Shown piece by piece: positions 53,799-60,698 of a stretch of 64,000 nt of DNA (the first letter of the stretch is position 1; every line of letters starts with the position of its first letter). The notes below the pieces were generated by a model that was given only the letters and a program-made list of their open reading frames with translations, was not told the DNA's origin and ran no database searches. The position numbers and the translations under genes are program-made. The stretch lies in the NCBI RefSeq assembly GCF_958445495.1, contig NZ_CAUCSQ010000004.1:72990-136989 (forward strand), in the 5' to 3' direction. This stretch comes from an uncultured Bacteroides sp. Lineage in GTDB: Bacteria > Bacteroidota > Bacteroidia > Bacteroidales > Bacteroidaceae.

Positions 53799-55168
53799 CA
53801 GATTTGCGGTAAAGTGGTGGTTCCTATCTCTTTTCCCGTAAATTTCGCTCTACCGTCCATTCCTGTTTCCCTTATTTCCCTCAGTTGTTTTTCTTTTTTA
53901 TAGCGTTGTATCAGATAAACCGCGGCACAAGTGAAAGCGACTGTGCTAATCAGCCCTACATACCCGGACAGCAGGTTGTAAAACTCCAGCCAGTTTATAT
54001 CCGCATGGGCAAATTCCTTGAACATCAGCACAAATACCGTACCCGTATATCCGATGAAGTCAATTGTCACAATGAAGAAACCGACATTGCCTTTTATTTT
54101 AAAACAGGCGATAAAACGGTCGAAAAAGATGCTCTGGAAGCAGAGATAGGCGACATACAGGCACAGGCTCTGGGCAAACAACCAGGTGATTGCATTTAAC
54201 TGCAGGGAGTCATAATTGAAAGATATAAAGCTCATCGCAGCCGTTCCGAGAATCACCAGTCCCAACAAAACGACCAGTACCTTTATATTGCTTTTCACAA
54301 ACACCATTGCTCCGAACAGGGCGAGAATAATCAATGTCACTATCGTGTCTATCTGTGCAAACAGCCATGAAGACTGCCCGCTCATGTCGATAATCTTCAC
54401 CAGGAAGTCTTCTTTGATGTCTCTGAGTACCACTAACATCAGGTTAGCCACAAATAACAATACGAGGAAAGGCATGAAGTCAATGAACAATTCTTTCCGT
54501 TGCCTGCCGTTGAGCGGCAGACGGTTGCTTTTTTGTTCTATATCCTCTATGGTAGGTTGCGGCAAACGGGTGAGGCTATATCCCAGCAAGGCCAACAACG
54601 GAAGGGCGAAAGCGCCAATCAACGCCGGCATCCAGAATTCATTTACATGCAATGTATTCATGACAAACAGCCCGATTGATTTTGCCGTTCCCGAACTGAT
54701 GACAATGCTGATACCCAAAAGACTGGCCAGGATGTCCGTAGTCCTGCGTCCTTCGATGAAACTGAAAATGACTCCCCACATGCATCCCAAGGACAATCCG
54801 TTGAAAAACATGGCGAACATATTATAGGGGACGGGCAACGCTCCGAATGCAACAAGGGATAATTCAGCCACGGCGACGGAAACGAGTATGAATTTCAGCC
54901 TGTTTTCTCTTTTCAGTTCGGAAATCAGCTTGATTCCTGCAAATTTGGCAATCAGGTATCCCATTATCTGGATAATCGTAACCAGTACTTTATAGTCAAG
55001 CCCGAAAGCTTCCAATCCTTCAAACGTAGCCGCGGTGAATGGTTTGCGCAACGCATAAACTAACGAATAGGAAAGAAGGGCAGCGCCTCCCGCCCACAGG
55101 ATAAAGAGTAAATCCGATAATTTTCTGCTTGAACCAAGCCTTGATTTTGCTTCAGCCATCATTTTCAT
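53798..55168 (-). CDS. DUF5690 family inner-membrane protein (MFS-like transporter)
   Basis: A 456-residue protein with about 12 hydrophobic segments, opening with LLFILWAGGAALLSYSLVYALRKPFTAATF (membrane segment 1 near 19-45), a typical DUF5690 start resembling MFS sugar-phosphate or peptide carriers. Further segments include LKVLVVLLGLVILGTAAM and VGFFIVTIDFIGYTGTVFVL. The short cytoplasmic tail carries YKKEKQLREIRE. It is encoded immediately upstream of, and one base overlapping with, the porin gene. An inverted repeat and a -7-like element precede it (55195-55248). The start could be residue 1, 3 or 4. The transported substrate is unknown. Confidence 0.8.
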   Translation of the reverse strand: MKMMAEAKSRLGSSRKLSDLLFILWAGGAALLSYSLVYALRKPFTAATFEGLEAFGLDYKVLVTIIQIMGYLIAKFAGIKLISELKRENRLKFILVSVAVAELSLVAFGALPVPYNMFAMFFNGLSLGCMWGVIFSFIEGRRTTDILASLLGISIVISSGTAKSIGLFVMNTLHVNEFWMPALIGAFALPLLALLGYSLTRLPQPTIEDIEQKSNRLPLNGRQRKELFIDFMPFLVLLFVANLMLVVLRDIKEDFLVKIIDMSGQSSWLFAQIDTIVTLIILALFGAMVFVKSNIKVLVVLLGLVILGTAAMSFISFNYDSLQLNAITWLFAQSLCLYVAYLCFQSIFFDRFIACFKIKGNVGFFIVTIDFIGYTGTVFVLMFKEFAHADINWLEFYNLLSGYVGLISTVAFTCAAVYLIQRYKKEKQLREIRETGMDGRAKFTGKEIGTTTLPQI

Positions 55169-55194
55169 ACTTTTTTATTTTTGATTTCTGAAAG

Positions 55195-55248
55195 CAAAAG
55201 TAGCGGGTAATGACAAGGGAGAAAATGAATCTTTTGAATTCATTTTCT
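55195..55248 (-). promoter_or_regulatory. Promoter -7 element and upstream 11-bp-arm inverted repeat of the DUF5690-porin operon
   Basis: TACTTTTG (55195-55202, minus strand) matches TAnnTTTG. AGAAAATGAAT and its exact complement (55220-55230 and 55238-55248) flank seven bases. Their position just upstream of the -7 element, over the expected -33 region, fits an operator. Confidence 0.45.
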
Positions 55249-55350
55249 TCATTATCAATCAGAAACGGCAGTAATATTAATGTAACGTTTATGTAACCGG
55301 AATTTATCCGGAATGGAACACCGGAGAGGTTTAATATCGGGAAATATACC

Positions 55351-55427
55351 GGACAAGCGCCCAAACAGTCATGAACTTGCCGCCCGACTTTCAAGGCGCG
55401 GTTCATTTTCTATTTTGACGCTTGTCC
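55351..55427. other. Nested inverted repeats, candidate structured RNA or terminator
   Basis: An outer perfect 9-bp helix (GGACAAGCG at 55351-55359 with CGCTTGTCC at 55419-55427) encloses a 6-bp helix (ATGAAC 55371-55376 with GTTCAT 55401-55406) that stacks on an inner GC-rich hairpin (55377-55400). It lies between the four-barrel gene and the DUF5690 gene. TTTTTA follows only on the plus side, so for the minus-strand operon it is not a standard U-run terminator. Confidence 0.4.
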
Positions 55428-55467
55428 TTTTTATACTGTTTATACCGTCAGGTTACCGGGACCGTTT

Positions 55468-57831
55468 TTATTGGATGACAGGCAATTTGAACCGGTATGA
55501 TAATCCGCCCACCATAGAGGCGACGCGGTCGGGCCTTCCTTGTTTGTAACCGTCATACGTATCCGTGCGTATGCCGATTTTAGGCTCTGCATACAAATAC
55601 AGGGAAGGAGAGACACGAAGCTTGAACTGTGCGCCGGCATCCAGTCCCGGCACGACCTTGAACTCTCCTTTGCGACGCGCCAGGCCGGCAGTGACTCCTA
55701 CAAAAGGAACGATGTCTATCACATGGTCGGGATTGTATCCTTTTGCCAGGGTAGCCAGGCTCATCATATAGTCCATGCCTAAACCGGCGTAATGGAGATT
55801 GGTCTTTGCGTGTGTTTTCGACTTATAGATAATCGTCCCGTTCACCCTCCATGCCGACAGAGGAGTGTACCACTTGCCGAGGCTTCCTTTCATTTCCACA
55901 CCGGCATTCTTAACCAAATCTTTGCTGGCAACCAACAGACTGCCTAACCCCAAAGCACCGGACACGAAATAACGTTTGTCGTCTTTGTCGAATACACTGC
56001 GGTTAGCCGGCTTTGAGTAGGGCACAAAGCGGTAGTGCAGTCCCGCATTGACCGACACGAGCACGTCTTTCTGCATAAAGCCCAGATTTCCTTCGATAAA
56101 TTTGTCGCCGTACAGCCGGACTTGCGGTTCAACATACAAGCCGAGGAAATCGTTGATATGCCACAATCCTTGTATGCCGGCATTAATCCCCGGTTGCAGG
56201 TTATGTTCGGACTTGGAAGTATATGCCAGATTGACACCGACGGAACCTATCAAATCAAAGATACGCTCCGGATTGTATCCGCTCATGGTGGAAGTCACAT
56301 TCCACAGGTAATCAATGCCTCCGCTAAGGCTGAGATGCCTCAACCTGCCGTCTACCGCATCTGCCGGAACCACATAATTGGTGAAGAATCCTCCCATACC
56401 TGCCAGGCGCAAACCGGAATACGGGGTGAACCATTTACCGATGGAGGCGGAAAGCAATGGCCCCCATGAACTGACTTTTTCAAGATTTGTCTTGTTCAGG
56501 AACAACTGCATGCCGACTCCGGAAGTCATAAACAGGTTGTCGGCAATGTGGCTGCCGGCAAAAACGTTTTTCGGACGGTCTGCACGGTTCACCGTATGGT
56601 AGGTTAGACCGAAGTTCAGCTCTCCCAACTGATCGGTATTTCCGAATCCGCAACCGCCCGCGTATTTCTTATCATAGATATTCAGGCGAGGTTCTACAAA
56701 CAAGTCTATGGAGGGGTTGAGGCGGAAGCTTCCTTGCAAACCGACTCCTATCCCCGGAGCATACTTGGCAGACTTTTCAACTCCTTTCGTCCCCGCCAGG
56801 TTCACGCCCGCGATACCGACCAGGGTAAACAGACGGTCTTCGTCATATCCCCAAAGGACATTATTAATATTCAGCAGATAGTCTGCATGTAAATCGATGT
56901 GTTTGAAATTTCTGCTGTCACTACCGGAAGGGGTATCGCTCATCCCGACAGTCCCGGACAGGCGCAAACCGGAGGAGGGACTGAACCATTTTCCGATTCC
57001 GGCAGAGAACTGCGGCCCCAATCCTTTGATTGTATTCTTGAATCCGGAGAACTTCAACGTACTGACACCGCCGGACAAAGAGATAAACAGGTGATTAAGG
57101 AAAGAACTGTTGTCGAATTCATCAAAATGAATCTTGGTTCCCATCGGAGCGGCAGGCATATAGGTCAATCCTACCAGGACTGTTCCGCCTATCTTGTATC
57201 CTCTCCAACTTTCCATATAGGCGAGTTCGTCATTGTACCATCCGACTCTGGGCTCTATGAACAGGTCTAGCGTGGGAGAAAGCCGTATATTGCCCTGCAA
57301 ACCGAAATGTGCGCCGTAATAGAACTCGCCTCCTCCTTTCAGTCCGGGATGTTTTTCAGAACGCTCGTTATTATCGGACACTTTGGAATAACCGGCTTCC
57401 ACACCCATAACTCCGAACAATTCGAAACGCCGCCTTTCATTATATCCGAACGCAAGGGACGACATGTTCAGAAGGTAGTCCAAGCTTCCTCCGCCCATCT
57501 TTATTCTAGCATCATACATAGAGGAAGGCAGATATCCCGCATTCACCCCTAACCGGAGTCCGTGAACCGGAGTCAGCCATTTACCCATGAAAAGATGGGC
57601 GTTCATTCCCGTTCCGTCCTGCGCTTCCTTGCCTGACAGCAAGCCATACGGGCCTACCCCGGCAGAGAAGAAGAGGTGTTCGTTGAACTTATTGCCCGTG
57701 AACTTTTCATTAGCAGGCCGTTTCTGCAACATGTATTTCAATGCACCGTAATCTTGAGCCTGCAAAGTGACGGCAAACAACATAAACAATGTTGCCGCCA
57801 TGTATTTATTTTTGATTCTGAAGATATTCAT
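55468..57831 (-). CDS. Protein of four tandem outer-membrane beta-barrel-like repeats
   Basis: A 787-residue exported protein (signal peptide about 1-26) built of four homologous units: about 47-225, 240-412, 428-603 and 618-785. Each repeats the order GKW(F/L/Y)(T/S)P-x-SGLR (GKW at 83, 280, 465 and 652; unit 4 reads SAWR), DYL(L/W)N, GY(N/D)xxRxF, PGxxxGxQG and EP (E at 193, 380, 568 and 749). Alternating beta-strand pattern and glycine/aromatic content fit small outer-membrane barrels of about 8 strands each. I do not recognise a named family for the tandem form. It follows the OmpA/TPR gene by three bases, in one operon with the DUF3575 gene. Confidence 0.75.
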   Translation of the reverse strand: MNIFRIKNKYMAATLFMLFAVTLQAQDYGALKYMLQKRPANEKFTGNKFNEHLFFSAGVGPYGLLSGKEAQDGTGMNAHLFMGKWLTPVHGLRLGVNAGYLPSSMYDARIKMGGGSLDYLLNMSSLAFGYNERRRFELFGVMGVEAGYSKVSDNNERSEKHPGLKGGGEFYYGAHFGLQGNIRLSPTLDLFIEPRVGWYNDELAYMESWRGYKIGGTVLVGLTYMPAAPMGTKIHFDEFDNSSFLNHLFISLSGGVSTLKFSGFKNTIKGLGPQFSAGIGKWFSPSSGLRLSGTVGMSDTPSGSDSRNFKHIDLHADYLLNINNVLWGYDEDRLFTLVGIAGVNLAGTKGVEKSAKYAPGIGVGLQGSFRLNPSIDLFVEPRLNIYDKKYAGGCGFGNTDQLGELNFGLTYHTVNRADRPKNVFAGSHIADNLFMTSGVGMQLFLNKTNLEKVSSWGPLLSASIGKWFTPYSGLRLAGMGGFFTNYVVPADAVDGRLRHLSLSGGIDYLWNVTSTMSGYNPERIFDLIGSVGVNLAYTSKSEHNLQPGINAGIQGLWHINDFLGLYVEPQVRLYGDKFIEGNLGFMQKDVLVSVNAGLHYRFVPYSKPANRSVFDKDDKRYFVSGALGLGSLLVASKDLVKNAGVEMKGSLGKWYTPLSAWRVNGTIIYKSKTHAKTNLHYAGLGMDYMMSLATLAKGYNPDHVIDIVPFVGVTAGLARRKGEFKVVPGLDAGAQFKLRVSPSLYLYAEPKIGIRTDTYDGYKQGRPDRVASMVGGLSYRFKLPVIQ

Positions 57832-57834
57832 CGT

Positions 57835-59889
57835 TTACTTTTTCGTTGTATTGTCATTCTTTATTTTCTGCTCTTCCGGCAACAGGTCGATAATGTCACC
57901 GTCTACCCTCGCTGTCTCCAACAGGGTCGGGTCAAGTTCCAAAGCTTTCTCAATACTCATAATCGCCTCACCGACTTTCTCAAGACGGTTGGCCGCTATC
58001 GCTTTTACATAATATTCACGTGCCGTTTTTACATTCATCGCTGAAATTTTATCCCAAGCTTCCTGATTTCTTTTCATCGCGAGCAGCATTACGACTTCAT
58101 TCAAGGGACCGGTAGCAGCCACTTTCTCAAAAGCATCGTCATAATATCCCGCCAATGCCTGGACAATAGCCTGCAAGTCGTCGGATACGGCCTCTTCCGG
58201 AACCAAAGCCAGTATGGAATCCGCTTTCGTATATTTGCCTTCGTGAAGCAAGGCGATGGCTTGGTTGGACAGCAGCTCTACGGGAGCCGACTTGCTGATA
58301 AAAGGCTCCAGGATTTTCGAATCGGGTGCGTCTTTCTGAATGGTTGCCACAGCCAGTTCATTGGCGGCATACGTGAAATTCTCATACAACTCAAGGGCTT
58401 CCCTGCAATATTTCTCCCTTTCTCCCGGATTTTTGGTTATCGCAATCATCCGGTAATATTCAAACCGGGTCAGTTCTTTCGGATTCTTCCGATAGAGTTG
58501 CCTGATTTCTTCGTCGGTCAGAGAACGGAAAACGGAATAGCCGTATGTGTACTGCACTTTTCTCAACTTGGGCAGATAGGTGGCGGCAATCTCTTTATAG
58601 AAGGGTTTGGACTTCAATACTTGATGTAGCCGATAAGGGATTTTTTCATATTGCCTGATTAAATCTTCCACTTCTTTAGCCATGTCCTGCCTGGAGTCTT
58701 TTTTCAACAACTCCACTACTTCTTTCCATGAGGCGACGGATGCGTCCGACTTCACTTCCAGAATTTTGCGTGTCTCCGAGTCCAGTTGGGACAGAATGCG
58801 TTCCAGCGCTTTGTCCGTACGTAGTTTGGCAAGCCGCAAATTCGATTCGTACGAGCCGTCCGGTGAGGCGACGCCTGTAATGTGAAAGCTCTTCAGCGAA
58901 GCGTCCGGATTCGTCTCTATGGCATGCAACTCTTTATTCAGGCGGCTCAGCTCTACCTGGTTCTGCGGATTTTTGTCGTCCAGGTCGGCCTTGCCTACAA
59001 GGAATGTCAGATTCACTTCTCCTTTCGTATCCCGCAACTGCATCACCGGTTTCGGTAGGTATTTCTTGTCCGTCAGGTTGAATGCGGAAAATTTATACTC
59101 AAGGAAACGCAACGGATTGATAGTACCCCGCGCTATGGAAAAAGAGTCACGGTAGATGATATTCCGATAGTTTTCCATAGCCAGATGCACGTCCGCCCGG
59201 TAGTCATCCTGCAGATATTCTATATAAATGGAATCGTGGTAGGCTATGACGTCTCCCTTACGGGACGAAGTGGTTTTTACCCGGATGTATTCATGCAAGG
59301 GGTCTTTCTCTATATCGGAATCATACATCCGGCGCTGGGTCGTATTGTATGTGCTTCCGTCAAATACGACAGGGCGCATCAACAGGCGCTCTCCTCTCGT
59401 CACATCGTATATGGAGGGCTGTAACACCAAGCGGCGGTGAGAGTTAAACATTTCCTTAGGTACGGGAACACGGGTTTTCAAATGAAAATAATTACCTTTG
59501 ATTTCAATATCCGTCGGTTCCGGAATCACTTTGTTTTTCACCTTGGTGGTAATCGTAACTTCGTCCAGCTCTATCACCGCATCTTTCAACACTACGTCAA
59601 GAATCTGCTTACCGGCTACTTTCACCGTTTTGTCTTCATAACCGATACATGTAAATTTCAACGAACCGTTCTTTTCCACCAATACGCTATAACGGCCGTC
59701 TTCGTCGGACATCTCTATACGTTCGTCATTGACGGGATTCAATACATTCACATTCGGAACACTTTTCCCCTGCGGATTCGTTATATGCCCCTGCACGCGG
59801 ATACGCTGGGCAAATACATCCATACAGGATACAATCATTATCACAAGAAGTATTCCGACTAATCTCTTACATTTCAAATTGGTTTTCAT
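57835..59889 (-). CDS. Carboxypeptidase-regulatory-like/OmpA-like/TPR envelope protein
   Basis: A 684-residue protein. The signal region could be cleaved as a lipoprotein (IVSC, cysteine 22) or after FAQ at 28. Residues 30-110 form a carboxypeptidase-regulatory-like beta-sandwich (VQGHITNPQGKSVPNVNVL, SCIGYEDKTV-type end). After a beta-rich central region comes an OmpA-like segment (about 290-370; ITGVASPDGSYESNLRLAKLRTDKA, key residues at 337-361), a peptidoglycan-binding fold. Residues 470-670 are helical TPR-like repeats. It lies 31 bp after the DUF3575 gene and three bases before the four-barrel gene. The domain set suggests an outer-membrane/peptidoglycan scaffold. DUF3575 plus OmpA-like proteins also occur in fimbrial loci, but no fimbrillin is present here. 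Confidence 0.75.
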   Translation of the reverse strand: MKTNLKCKRLVGILLVIMIVSCMDVFAQRIRVQGHITNPQGKSVPNVNVLNPVNDERIEMSDEDGRYSVLVEKNGSLKFTCIGYEDKTVKVAGKQILDVVLKDAVIELDEVTITTKVKNKVIPEPTDIEIKGNYFHLKTRVPVPKEMFNSHRRLVLQPSIYDVTRGERLLMRPVVFDGSTYNTTQRRMYDSDIEKDPLHEYIRVKTTSSRKGDVIAYHDSIYIEYLQDDYRADVHLAMENYRNIIYRDSFSIARGTINPLRFLEYKFSAFNLTDKKYLPKPVMQLRDTKGEVNLTFLVGKADLDDKNPQNQVELSRLNKELHAIETNPDASLKSFHITGVASPDGSYESNLRLAKLRTDKALERILSQLDSETRKILEVKSDASVASWKEVVELLKKDSRQDMAKEVEDLIRQYEKIPYRLHQVLKSKPFYKEIAATYLPKLRKVQYTYGYSVFRSLTDEEIRQLYRKNPKELTRFEYYRMIAITKNPGEREKYCREALELYENFTYAANELAVATIQKDAPDSKILEPFISKSAPVELLSNQAIALLHEGKYTKADSILALVPEEAVSDDLQAIVQALAGYYDDAFEKVAATGPLNEVVMLLAMKRNQEAWDKISAMNVKTAREYYVKAIAANRLEKVGEAIMSIEKALELDPTLLETARVDGDIIDLLPEEQKIKNDNTTKK

Positions 59890-59920
59890 TCCCTTTCTGG
59901 CTTAATTATAATCGTTCCAC

Positions 59921-60478
59921 TTACCGGATAATATATACGAAAGACACCCCTAACTTGACAGGCGCCACAATGGTTTTATCATTATTGGGCTCACCCGGTC
60001 TCGGTGTTCCTTTATCATACTTGAACTGACGGTAACGCATCACGCCGACACCGGCGGTCGCTTCAATATTCCAATGCTCGCCCAGCACCCATGCGTAACC
60101 ATAGGTCAGACCGGCTGCATACGCATCTCCTTTGTGATGCACATCTTTAACCATCATATCGAAATTGTTCATGAAAGCGGTGACTCCCAGAAAGTGGCTC
60201 ACCATCGGACGGTTCAACCAATAACGTACTTCCGGCTGGAAATGCGTGAAAGTAGTCTTTAAGTTGTTTGTACTAATCGGGTTCGCTGCCAGTCCCATGT
60301 TTAATGAGATGTGACGCCCCAAAACAAATTCGGCCTCCAGATTAGGAGTAGCGGTCAGCCACCCCAACGTGTTTGTTTTTACGGCCACCCGTTGCGCATG
60401 CACATGTGCACCGCAACACAATAACAGAAATGATAACGCAGTCAGTATCCTGCGACCATCTCTCATCACATACACCAT
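59921..60478 (-). CDS. DUF3575 outer-membrane beta-barrel protein
   Basis: A 185-residue exported protein. The signal peptide ends near residue 28 (AHVHAQ); the start may be the second ATG at 60466 (MRDGRRILTAL). The mature part has the DUF3575 opening VAVKTNTLGWLTATPNLEAEF, then EVRYWLNRPMVSHFLGV, GLTYGYAWVLGEHWNIEATAGVG and a C-terminal aromatic/basic strand. About eight alternating beta-strands fit a small outer-membrane barrel. It is the first gene of the three-gene envelope operon; its leader contains three near-identical short repeats and a terminator-like hairpin. Function is not known for the family beyond an envelope location. Confidence 0.85.
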   Translation of the reverse strand: MVYVMRDGRRILTALSFLLLCCGAHVHAQRVAVKTNTLGWLTATPNLEAEFVLGRHISLNMGLAANPISTNNLKTTFTHFQPEVRYWLNRPMVSHFLGVTAFMNNFDMMVKDVHHKGDAYAAGLTYGYAWVLGEHWNIEATAGVGVMRYRQFKYDKGTPRPGEPNNDKTIVAPVKLGVSFVYIIR

Positions 60479-60480
60479 AA

Positions 60481-60524
60481 TTTATTTCCCACTAAATATT
60501 ATTTCCCACTAATTATTTACCCAC
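60481..60524 (-). repeat. Three short direct repeats in the leader of the DUF3575 gene
   Basis: TTATTTCCCACTAA occurs at 60481-60494 and 60499-60512, and a variant TTATTTACCCAC at 60513-60524. On the coding strand these are TTAGTGGGAAATAA copies ending just before the start codon, so they cover the ribosome-binding zone. Confidence 0.6.
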
Positions 60525-60566
60525 AAAAAAACTTCTTGCCGGTTTATCTGAAACTCCGACAAGAAG
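60525..60566 (-). terminator. Hairpin with T-run: terminator of the large lyase gene or leader attenuator of the DUF3575 operon
   Basis: Arms CTTCTTGTCGG/CCGGCAAGAAG (11 bp, one mismatch; 60532-60542 and 60556-60566) are followed on the minus strand by seven T residues. A TAATTTTG -7-like element (60570-60577) immediately precedes it, so a transcript starting there would begin inside the hairpin. Confidence 0.65.
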
Positions 60567-60698
60567 CCGCAAAATTAGGAAAAATATGGCATTTAAAAAC
60601 GTTTGAATACGTTTTTTTGTTTTTTATTGTCATATTTCCTTCCACCGTTGCCGTTTGCATGCTTTTCTAGAAATGCTCCGGACCGGGGCGGAGAAGGA

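Noticed and set aside
55152..55406. 84-codon minus-strand open frame upstream of DUF5690
   Set aside because: It starts inside the nested inverted repeat, overlaps the promoter and the DUF5690 start, and has no family features.
59921..60478. Fimbrial (Mfa/FimA) operon
   Set aside because: DUF3575 and OmpA-like parts occur in fimbrial loci, but no fimbrillin, anchor or tip protein gene is present.
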